Positions 56,101 through 64,000 of a stretch of 64,000 nt of DNA are shown piece by piece. The stretch is from Eustoma russellianum (lineage: Eukaryota; Streptophyta; Magnoliopsida; Gentianales; Gentianaceae). The number at the start of each line of letters is the position of its first letter. Position 1 is the stretch's first letter. The notes under the pieces were generated by a model that was not told the DNA's origin, ran no database searches, and saw only the letters and a list, made by a program, of their open reading frames with translations. The DNA lies in the NCBI GenBank assembly GCA_036186865.1, contig AP025047.1:28108161-28172160 (forward strand), read 5' to 3'. Position numbers and translations under genes: made by a program.

Positions 56101-56668
56101 CGGCCAAGAGGGGGGCAAGGAGGGAGTTGGAGTGTTTTTGGGTTTTCTTGAAGATAGGATGAAATTGGTTGGTTGAAGATGTATTATTTGAGGGGTTAAA
56201 GAAGAAATAATTTTTCCTACTTTCTATGGGGGGTGGCCGGCCAAAGCATGGGAGGAAATGGGGTGGGAGACAAACTTTTGGCAAGTATAGGTTGAAGGGA
56301 TGGGTTTTATGACAAGATTCTTAGGCATACAATTTTGTTTATGTAATTTAATAAATATCAAGACAAGTTGTCTTGCCTTTACTTTTTCCTTTTCTTTTCT
56401 CTTATTTTATGTGTGTATATTTGTTTTCCTTTTATTTAATGTAGTATAAAATTGTTGCATCATGTATTTCATTTGGATTTAATTTATCCTAATAGTTTAA
56501 GTTGTTACTAACTAATTTAATTGGGTTTTTATTGCATATACTCAAATGGTTGTAATATATTTGCTAATGTATTTGGTAATATAAGTCTAGTTTTATGTCG
56601 TACACCTACGAAATTATATTTACGGTATTGGAAGTTGTTACGACATAACGAATTCCTGGGTTTTAACA
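53186..56668 (-). repeat. Right (5') LTR of element C
   Basis: 3483 bp, TGTAGCGCCCCGCCCG to TTTTAACA, followed by the GATTT target duplication. It carries TA microsatellites (54810-54935, 55518-55580) and the predicted leader exons. In minus sense it would be the promoter LTR. Confidence 0.95.
55782..55966 (-). other. Predicted leader splice signals and 73-nt mini-exon in the 5' LTR of C
   Basis: Minus strand: AGCAATCAAG|GTAAGAAC at 55963/55962 is a strong donor. CATGTATACCTAG|GAGGAAGG at 55862/55861 is a 3' site. The exon 55861-55789 is rich in GAAG/GGAA purine motifs and ends GAACCAAG, followed by GCAAGTAC, a GC-type donor. Preceding sequence looks like a C/A-rich plant 5' UTR. Confidence 0.5.
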
Positions 56669-57443
56669 GATTTGGAGGATCAAATCCAACTATAGGGTGC
56701 CTAAAGACTATTTGGACATCGTCAAGGCTTATGATTGAGTTGAAGATTTGAGGGAGGCAACAAAAACATAGCTCACATCCTCTACAAATTGAAGAATCTT
56801 AGATGAGAGTCACATACACTTTCATCATTCTCAAACTTCACATTTTATTGTTGTAAAAAGTTCTCATTTGTGCAAAAGTGCTTAAGGCTTGTTAAGCTCT
56901 TATTGCTTGTCCTTCATTATTGTAAATTGTGAGAGCACAGGTCTAACACAAGAGAAACTATATATACTTGATCTCTTGCTTGTGTTTACACTAGCTAGAA
57001 AGTGTAACCCCAACTACTTCCCAAAATCCAATGTGTGAAAGCTCTTTGATAGGACTTTGTTTAAGTTGTGAGGAAGCAAGGACTTGTTTGTGCTTACAGC
57101 TGGTGTTGTTGTTGTTGCACAAAGTTACTTTGTACAAGAAGTTGCTATTGTTGTTGCTTACACTAAGATGGTAGTGTAAGTATTGCTGTTGTTGTTCTTA
57201 TTGAAAGTAATATGAAGAGTTGATGTTGAAAATCCACTTTGTAAACAAAGTGGTAGTGGAGTAGAATCATTTAAGATTCGAACCACTCTATATCGTGTGG
57301 ATTTATTCATTATCTCTCATATCTTTCTTTATTGATTTGGAAAGCATTTGAGTTGAAGTGAGCTAAACCAAGAAAATTCCGTAAAATTGTCCAACACTCT
57401 ATTCACCTCCACCCTCTCTAGACTGATTGTCACCGACTCTACA
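56669..57443 (+). mobile_element. Copia G 5' LTR, right part
   Basis: Continues from 40860 after the GATTT duplication and ends GACTCTACA. Contains GTT-rich trinucleotide repeats at about 57100-57200. Confidence 0.75.
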
Positions 57444-57445
57444 AT

Positions 57446-57456
57446 TCGTACCAGAG
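57446..57456 (+). other. Primer-binding site of copia G (mutated)
   Basis: TCGTACCAGAG, two bases after the LTR, resembles the TGGTACCAGAG Met-tRNA primer site, with one mismatch to it at the second base. Confidence 0.65.
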
Positions 57457-57507
57457 CCCAACCTTGATTGCTTGACCAATTTTTGTAAGTAACAAGGTTA
57501 AAGATCA

Positions 57508-57845
57508 TGGCAATGACAACCTCTTCATCTTACAGCTCAACTTCCAAACTAACCACATTATTCTCAGCCTCAAACACCGAAACTCCTATGTTTGATGCTT
57601 AAAACTATTCTCTATGGAAAGATTGCAGTTTTGATATATGAAGAGCTGTTGCCAAAGGAATTGAAGTTCCTATTGTTACCAACTCAAAAGGAGAATCCAT
57701 GTTCAAAGATGAGGATGATTGCACCGATGAAGAAAAGATAAATTTTGCTATAAATGGAAAGACGTTTGATATTCTCTCAAGTGTCCTAACCACTACCAAA
57801 TTTATAAGAATTCAAGGTCTTGAAACACCCCATGAAGCATGAATA
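57508..57845 (+). pseudogene. Copia G gag, truncated
   Basis: Starts MAMTTSSSYSSTSKLTTLFS and contains, with stops, NYSLWKD, RAVAKGIEVPIV, DEEKINFAINGKTFDIL and FIRIQGLETPHEA. These are the conserved blocks of the copia UBN2-type Gag (Y..W...M..YL...W.....A.......LS...F..I....TA.EAW). It ends abruptly; no protease or pol follows before element D. Confidence 0.8.
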
Positions 57846-58870
57846 TGCACGTTTATTATTGTCGAGAAGGACCATGAATAATAAATAAGAGGGGTACCCG
57901 TCTACCTCCAATCAAATGGAATGTATATGTTTTTGAGATAACGATTATATCACTTCAACTATAGATAAGACAATCATAACAAATACTATAACTGGCTAAT
58001 TTATTATTGTCAAGAAGAAACTACTAATCATCAACTATGCTAATAATTAACTCGAAATAGAAGAAGGAAAATTTTCAAGACTTTGAGACGCGGAGAAGAC
58101 TTGTTATGATGTTTTGTTCGTTTTTGCAAAGGTAAATTACGTCTAGGATACAACATAGTCTTGCAAAAACAATTCTTACTAGAATTGGTTAGCAGTTTAT
58201 ATATATATATATATATAAAAAAATTATCAGGCGAAGATATACTCATTCATAAAAAAAATTATCAGGCGAAGATATACTCATTCATTGACAACATCCAAAT
58301 GTGTCATTTCTAGTGAGGCGGAAAGTGTTTAAATATCACTTGGATTCCATAAGACTAATGATAGGACTCGGAGTTTAGGCTCCGGTTCACCCGAAATAAT
58401 AACCGATAGACCCCGACTCGAATCAGTCATCGATGGGTTTTGACTAAACACCTAAACAAAACTTGATAATCAAAATATGAGTAAATTGCGTCTATATATG
58501 TAACGTTAGACAAAATTGCTATAGAGCCAAACAGTAAAACATATCAGTTTTGCAGTAAACTTTTTCTTTTTTTTCCTTTCAAAAATGCCTTTAGTTGTTG
58601 CTTTAATTGTTGAGGAAGGTAGAAAGGTTTAAACATAAGCATTTCTGAAGCATGGAAAGGCTGTCTTTTCCATTTCCCGGTTGATCGTCTGTGATCTCTA
58701 TTAAAGGTTTTTTCTTTCTAAGATAACGATCAAAATATCGTTTCATATATAGTTATCGATCAGCATCAATATATTATGTTGTTATTGAATTTCAGTGGCG
58801 AATTGATTGTTATTGAACAGGATGATAATTATAATTTTGCATCTTTAATATTAGAGTTTAAGTAGAAATA
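57846..58870. other. No gene recognised
   Basis: Anonymous sequence with a short (AT)n at 58197-58217 and a direct ~39-bp duplication (ATTATCAGGCGAAGATATAC...) at about 58219-58290. The small reading frames show no domain. Confidence 0.5.
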
Positions 58871-59308
58871 TGATGAATTTTATCAAACAACCAACAAGAA
58901 TTCAATTATAGCCACTCAACGCAAGAACACAATCGAATGGAAGGAGAATGAGAGAATTGAAGAGCAGAAAAACAACCAGAAATTTTATAAATGAGAATGG
59001 CATAACCGCTTCGCAGGAAAGCTGCACCAGCAGCTTATATGCGCGTTCAACAGGAAAGTAGAAAACAGTTATTGGTATGAAATTACAATTTTGTCCTTCA
59101 TAACTAAACGATTAATATTCATTAAGCAGGGGCATTCTTGTCTTTTCAACCTATTCAAACAACTCCCGCGCGTTCATATCTTCTTCTTCCTTCGACCTTC
59201 ACCTGCTCTTGATCATAACTGCCGTCCTTGTGCTCCATTCCAGCTTCTCTTCCTCAATTCAATTGTTAATCATGTTGTGTTCCTTCTACTCATTCATAAT
59301 TCTCAACA
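58871..59308 (-). repeat. 3' LTR of copia D
   Basis: 438 bp. The beginning agrees with the 51 bp of 5' LTR visible at the window end with few differences (CAAACAACCAACAAG versus CAATCAACCAAAAAG). Confidence 0.92.
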
Positions 59309-59883
59309 CCCCCTCTCAATCCTAACTGTGCAAATATATCATACATCCCCAATGAGTCAGTCATGATGCCTAATCTCTTTGAATCCAATGCTTTAGTAAA
59401 TAGGTCTGCCAACTGCAACTCAGTTCTGATTGGCATTGGTATGATCACCCCCTCTTGATATTTGTCTCTCACAATATGACAATCAATCTCAATATGTTTT
59501 GTTCTTTCGTGGAACACTGGATTTTTCAAAATATAAATTGCACTTCGGTTATCACAGAAAATCTCAACTGGACCATCATGTGTCACTCCCAGATCTCTCA
59601 GTAAATAGAGAATCCATTGAACCTCGCATGTAGCTGAGACAAGAGCTCTATATTCTGCCTCTGATGATGACCTGGATACAGTTGTTTTCTTTTTGGCCTT
59701 CCAAGATATCAATGCATCTCTTAGGAATGTGCAGTACCCTGTTACAGACCTTCTGCTTTCTATACAACCTCCCCAATCTGCGTCTGAGAAAGCCTTTAGT
59801 TTTAAAGAACATGTACTATGAAATAGTAGACCTTTGCCAGGGCTCCCCTTCAAATACCTTAGTAACCTATGTGCAGCTGCCAA
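59290..59883 (-). pseudogene. Copia D RNase H
   Basis: Starts in HRLLRYLKGSPGKGLLF and reads SDADWGGCIESRRSVTGYC, SWKAKKKTTVSRSSSEAEYR, EIFCDNRSAIYILKNPVFHE, RTKHIEIDCHIVRDK and ADLFTKAL. All conserved copia RNase H motifs are present, including the D, E and D catalytic residues (DADW, SEAEYR, CDN). The reading ends six codons inside the LTR. This domain is uninterrupted. Confidence 0.93.
59309..59322 (-). other. Polypurine tract of copia D
   Basis: Minus-strand GGATTGAGAGGGGG abuts the LTR start TGTTGAG. Confidence 0.88.
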
Positions 59884-60199
59884 GTGGGATTCAGTTGGAG
59901 TGTCTAGGAACTAGCTCAATGCTGCAATGCGTATGATATATCAGGTCTAGTGATTGTCAAGTACAGTAACTTCCCAATTAGCTTCCTATATGTGGATACA
60001 TCTAAGATGAGTTTAGAATCATTATGTGCAAGTTTAAGATTCTGTTCCATAGGGGATTTAGTTCCAATAGCTCAAGCGTGTATTTCCTTTGGCAGACTAC
60101 CAACCCCCTCTGAGACCTGGCAACCTCTAAACCCAAAAAGAATCTTAAGGGTCCTAAATCTTTAATCTTAAATGCGTGATTAAGGCTGTCCTTGAGTGG
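59884..60199 (-). pseudogene. Copia D RT-RNase H connection, decayed
   Basis: Minus-strand fragments such as GKLLYLTITRPDISYA are readable around 59935-59990, the usual segment between RT and RNase H, but several stops and shifts break it. Confidence 0.7.
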
Positions 60200-60720
60200 C
60201 TATATAGAAGTTAGTGAATTACTAGCCATTACTACATCATCCACATAGACGAGTAACACTAAGAAATAATCAGGAGCAGATTTTGTGAACATAGTGTAGT
60301 CATGTCTAGATTGAACATAGCCTGCTGAGGTGAGGAATGAGGTTAACTTGGCATTCCATTGCCTACTGGCCTGCTTAAGACCATAGAGGGATTTGTTTAG
60401 CTTACATACCACATTAGGATAAGGAGCTGGAACACCTTCAAGCAATGTCATATATATATCCTGGGACAGATCACCACGCAAAAACGCATTGTTGACATCC
60501 AATTGATGCAAGTGCCAGCCTTTGATGGATGCTAGGGCCATAACTAGTCTGACAGTGGTCATTTTGGCTACAGGGAAAAATGTGTCATCATAACAATGCC
60601 TGGTTGTTGAGTGTATCATTTTGCTACTAATCTTGCTTTATAACGTTCCATACTGCCATATGCTCTTCTCTTAATTTTGTAGACCCACTTGCATCCAATT
60701 GCTTTCTTACTAGCAGGTAG
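60200..60720 (-). pseudogene. Copia D reverse transcriptase
   Basis: The frame from 60619 has DDTFFPVAKMTTVRLVMALA, HLHQLDVNNAFLRGDLSQDI, CKLNKSLYGLKQASRQWNAK and FLVLLVYVDDVVMASN with the catalytic YVDD. Just upstream (60720-60620), in another frame, lies the beginning (CKWVYKI, RLVAK-like). It would copy RNA to DNA; it is interrupted on both sides. Confidence 0.92.
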
Positions 60721-60732
60721 TGGAACAAGACT

Positions 60733-61611
60733 TCAGGTATCAGTGGCTTCTAAGGCTGCTAGCTCCTGAGTCATGGCCTGTTGCCAGTGGGCTGACCTGG
60801 CTGCTTGGTGATAGGTGGAAGGCTCTTCCTGCAAGATAATGTTAAGTACATATCTTTTATATTCAGGAGCTAAATGATCAAGGATATAGGAGTTTTGTAT
60901 TGGGTAAGGAATCTCATGTAATGAAGAACATGTGGATGCATTGCATGTTGACATGTAATTACAGTGGTAGTCTTTAAGATAAGATGGTGCCTTCCTTATT
61001 CTGTTGGTAGGAAGTATGAGGTTCTCAACAGCTTGATCTGATCTATTAGGAGGAAGTGGAAGAGGTATGCCAAGGTGTATGTTTGGAAATCTGGAAGAGG
61101 TTTCAGGTGATATAGACTTAAGTGACTCTGGCTGGTCTGAACTGGCACATGATGGTTGTGCAGTGGGAGGATTAGGTGTTGATTGATTGGGTGAATCAAA
61201 GGAAAGAATAGTATGTAGATTCTGAATAGGTGGCTGTATAGGACATGTAGGGAGGCATGAATCATATGAGGGTGGTTTTTGGAATTCAGCTGAAGGAAAC
61301 AGTTTGATGTCGGCTGATGAGTCATGTGAATTGGGATCACATGTATCTGATGAGGAATATGGAAAAGTGAGTTCATGAAACTGCACGTCTAGTGAGACAA
61401 AGATGACTTTTGTGTTTAGATTTTGAAGTATGTATCCCTTGGAATGAGGAGACTTGCCCAAGTATAGACAAGGTACAGCCCTGAGTGAGAATATATGTTT
61501 ATGAATACTGGTATTATAAGCATATGCTTGACACCCAAAGACTTTCAGATTCTGATATTTAGGATGCCTTTTTGTATAGCAATTCAAAGGGTGATTTTTA
61601 GTGTAGTACAA
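60733..61611 (-). pseudogene. Copia D integrase C-terminal and linker region
   Basis: Reads LKVFGCQAYAYNTSIHKHIF, CLYLGKSPHSKGYILQNLNT and FVSLDVQFHELTFPY, the copia region downstream of the integrase core. A long S/P-rich linker leads to RKAPSYLKDYHCN and SAHWQQAMTQELAALEATDT, the entry of RT. The frame is open for 292 codons. Confidence 0.92.
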
Positions 61612-61993
61612 GTGTTGGAAGAAGGTTAATTAGATGGGCAGCATGAAGCAGAGAAAAACCCCATAGGGACATTGGAAGGCTAGCTTGGAACTGAAGTGAT
61701 CTAGCTACAACTAGGAGGCGTTGATGTTTTCTTTCAACTTAGCCATTTTGTTGTGGGGTGTATACACAGCTTGTTTGATGAATGATGCCATGCTGCATAT
61801 AAAATGCATTCATCTTGAACTCTTTAGCATTGTCTGTGCATATGATTTTAATGTGCTTCTCAAATTGAGTTTGGACAAATAGACAGAAACTTTGTAAAAT
61901 TCGTCTGGTCTCATCTTTGGAGTTCATCAAATACACCCAAGTAAATCTTGAAAAGTCATCAACTATTGTCAAAAAGTATCTTTGAGCATACAA
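61612..61993 (-). pseudogene. Copia D integrase core
   Basis: Reads YFLTIVDDFSRFTWVYLMNS, KIICTDNAKEFKMN and SCVYTPQQNG, then a TAG stop at 61739-61741 and VERKHQRLL. The catalytic D (TDNAKEF) and E (VERKH) are present, with the stop between them. Confidence 0.92.
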
Positions 61994-62013
61994 AGTGGGA
62001 TGCCTATTTGGAC

Positions 62014-62718
62014 TCAGACATCCACGTGTATTAGATCAAAAGCAGTATTAGAAACAGAAGCAGATAAAGGAAAGGGAAGCTTGTGGAGTTCAGCTAAAGG
62101 ACATATGCTACATGGAGTGTCAAGACAATCTCCTGTAACTGTGTGATCTAGTTTCTGAATGTCTTTAATTCTGGCTTGTGAAGCATGTCCAAGTCTAAGA
62201 TGCCAAAGCATTGTATTTGAAACAGGCACTGAAGCAAAAGCAGTATGTTGCAACATCATATCACCAGTGTGCAAATAGTAGAGACCATGAGAGAGACTAG
62301 CTGAACCAATCATCCTCTTGGACAATTGATCATGAATCAAACACAGAAGACCATTTATGTGGATAGTTAGTTTGGGATCAGATGCAAGCTTACTGAGGGA
62401 TAGCAAATTAAAGGCAAATGAAGGCACATATAGAACATCATACAGTGTGAGCAAACTGTTTGCTATTACAGTGACTTTGTGTGTGGCTTGGACATGCATA
62501 TTATTGGGAAGTTTTATAGAAACATAGTTGACAGGTTCAGAAGCTATAAGCAAGGTTAGATTATGAGTGATATGATCAGTAGCTCCTGAATCTAAAATCC
62601 ATGTGTTTGAATCACTAGTTACAGAATTACCTACCACCTTCTCTACCTTAGCAGACAAGACAGTACCCTGGCTCCCAACATTTGTATTGATCTCTTGTCC
62701 TTCATCCATCCTATTCAA
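62014..62718 (-). pseudogene. Copia D protease and GAG-pre-integrase
   Basis: Contains NTWILDSGATDHITHNLTLL with the aspartic-protease DSG. It continues with LYDVLYVPSFAFNLLSLSKL, LWHLRLGHASQARIKDIQ and CSICPLAELHKLPFPLS (HHCC finger), then FDLIHVDV, where the integrase core starts. A stop follows HVDV. It connects with the gag frame across a stop at 62716-62718. Confidence 0.93.
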
Positions 62719-63793
62719 TTATGCCATAAGCTTCTGATTCTGCTGTGGAGTGAGCGTAAGAGATTGTAATGCCTTTGTATGTTGCTCCAGTTGACATGTC
62801 TCTGGTTCTGTCTCAGCATACTCCACCATGTTTGCCTGACCGTTGGGTTTAAAACCCGGTGGGAATCCATATTTCTTATAGCACCTCTCTGCCGTATGCC
62901 CAATCATTCCACAGTGTGTGCAGTGGAAACGTCTGTTACCATCTGCATAAAACCTTCCATTACCCCTCCTATATCCTCCAGATTGCTGCCTTCCAGGATG
63001 AACACTTCCAGCAAACGCATCACCTATCTGTTCCTCAGACATTAGTGCAGTAGGATTCCCATCAAATGTCAATCCTCCTGCATCAGACATGACTTTCCTT
63101 TCATATTTCAAAGCCATTGAAAACGTTGTATTGATGTCTGGAAGAGATGTCATAACAAACACTTGAGATTTCACTCGGTCAAAGTTCTCGTTCAAGCCTT
63201 TTATGAACTTGATAACATAGTCACTTTCCACAAACTATCTCATCTTCCCACCAACATCACATCTACATCCTCTACACACACACGTTAGAGGCCTCACTGA
63301 CATCAATTCCTCCCATACAACCTTCAGTTTTGTGAAATACTCATTCACACTAAGACTATCTAACTAATTCCATAGAAGTTCTCTATTAAATCTGATAATC
63401 TGAAGGGATCTGTGCTCCCATATCTCAGCTTCAGATCACTCCATGCCTCAAATGCACTATCAAACCACATAATACTTTGCGCAATAAAATGAGATACTGA
63501 GTTCATAATCCAAGACTGTACCATAGTATTTGCCTGTCTCCAGAGATAAAATTCTGGATCTGTGGGTAATGGCTTCACAATTGATCCATCTATGAAGCCT
63601 ACCTTGCTCTTGACAACCAAGGCCATTTCAAATGTTCTGCTCCAAGTATGATAATTTTGAGGGGTGAGAGGTGGCTGAGCCAACACAATCGCAGGACTAT
63701 CACTAGGGTGAAGGTAATATGGATTTTGCTGGGGATTTTCAATTGATTGAGGCTAATTGCCTCTAGAAGTCGAACCACTAGAATTTGGAACCA
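62719..63793 (-). pseudogene. Copia D gag
   Basis: The likely start is at 63793 (MVPNSSGSTSRGN), followed by a TAG stop, then LAQPPLTPQNYHTWSRTFEM, FIDGSIVKPLPTDPEFYLWR and FEAWSDLKLRYGSTD. After stops at about 63358 and 63234 it continues KFIKGLNENFDRVKSQVFVM, then the zinc knuckle CTHCGMIGHTAERC and YKKYGFPPGF. This is a retrofit-type copia Gag with one CCHC knuckle. Confidence 0.9.
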
Positions 63794-63938
63794 TTGAGAC
63801 TTTGAAACGAAGAGTATTAAGAAATAAATTGCGAATGTCAACTCAACAAAGAAACAACAAACGTAAAAATCAGGAATCAATCGCAGCAACCACCAAAACT
63901 CATCAATGAACAGCGAAGCTTCAGAGAAACGAACAAGG

Positions 63939-63949
63939 CTCTGATACCA
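63939..63949 (-). other. Primer-binding site of copia D
   Basis: Minus-strand TGGTATCAGAG abutting the 5' LTR; initiator tRNA-Met type. Confidence 0.9.
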
Positions 63950-64000
63950 TGATGAATTTTATCAATCAACCAAAAAGAATTCAATTATAGCCACTCAACG
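63950..64000 (-). repeat. 5' LTR of copia D, first 51 bp visible
   Basis: TGATGAATTTTATCAATCAA matches the left LTR start at 58871. The rest lies outside the window. Confidence 0.9.

Larger units (their letters stand above)
40861..56668 (-). mobile_element. Chromovirus C (Tekay/Del-like), with hAT nested in its left LTR
   Basis: The left LTR is 40861-44329 plus 48161, the internal region 48162-53185 and the right LTR 53186-56668. GATTT flanks the whole at 40856-40860 and 56669-56673. Without the hAT the element is about 12 kb with 3.5-kb LTRs that look nearly identical by eye, so insertion was probably recent. It encodes gag, protease, RT, RNase H, integrase and chromodomain on the minus strand, with a few frameshifts and stops. 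It is related to A/B but a distinct family. Confidence 0.94.
58871..64000 (-). mobile_element. Copia element D, 5' LTR cut by the window end
   Basis: The left (3') LTR is 58871-59308 (438 bp, TGATGAATTT...CTCAACA), the internal region 59309-63949, and the right (5') LTR begins at 63950 with the same TGATGAATTTTATCAA. Coding order on the minus strand is gag, protease, integrase, RT, RNase H. Stops interrupt it in several places, so it is non-autonomous. Confidence 0.93.

Noticed and set aside
61125..61611. Antisense and alternative frames in the copia D linker
   Set aside because: The 292-codon minus-strand frame carries recognisable copia integrase blocks; the others are shadows of it.

Overview
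The window is plant nuclear DNA, most likely from a eudicot. I cannot name the species. It is AT-rich and full of dinucleotide microsatellites, and it consists almost entirely of nested transposable elements: chromodomain-bearing Ty3/gypsy elements with 2.4-3.5 kb LTRs, several Ty1/copia elements, L1- and RTE-type LINEs, tRNA-derived SINEs, a Mutator-like fold-back element, a hAT transposon of the TTF-zinc-finger type and a small non-autonomous LTR element. I see no ordinary host gene, rRNA, tRNA gene or CRISPR array. The only host-like coding sequence is a gene fragment captured inside the small LTR element.

Layout. 1-2920: the end of a chromovirus-type LTR (minus sense). 2921-8230: a decayed copia element (minus), split by a 1.4 kb fold-back Mutator-like element (4028-5404) and an LTR fragment (7018-7721). 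8231-10549: mostly anonymous. 10550-14956: an L1 LINE with a 5' inversion and a 13-bp target duplication. 15061-15236: a SINE. 15550-17590: a truncated copia element. 17884-18120: a microsatellite, into which a TRIM-like element inserted (18121-36272). The right LTR of that element was then hit by a chromovirus that now has three LTRs and two internal regions (copies A and B, 19329-36172) inside one 5-bp target duplication. 36967-37590: an RTE LINE fragment. 40073-57845: a copia LTR plus partial gag, whose LTR is interrupted by a second chromovirus (C, 40861-56668). The left LTR of C carries an apparently intact hAT (44330-48152) at its very end. 58871-64000: another copia element (D), running off the window.

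How it works together. The chromoviruses encode Gag, protease, RT, RNase H, integrase and a chromodomain on the minus strand, with a Met-tRNA primer-binding site and a polypurine tract. All copies carry nonsense or frameshift mutations, so none looks autonomous. The hAT has matching TSDs, related TIRs and an uninterrupted two-exon transposase, and is the only plausible autonomous element.

Most interesting signal. The chromoviruses look like spliced retroelements. Two different families share a short intron at the same position and phase between Gag and protease. Each also has one further family-specific intron in the RT/RNase H region. The LTRs of three families contain a 70-87 nt candidate mini-exon ending in a GC-type donor (AAG|GCAAGTA), matched by a candidate acceptor 1-4 nt upstream of the gag ATG, so that splicing would remove the primer-binding site. 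The A/B LTRs also carry seven tandem 16-nt hairpins whose stems covary. All of this is read from sequence alone; there is no RNA evidence here.
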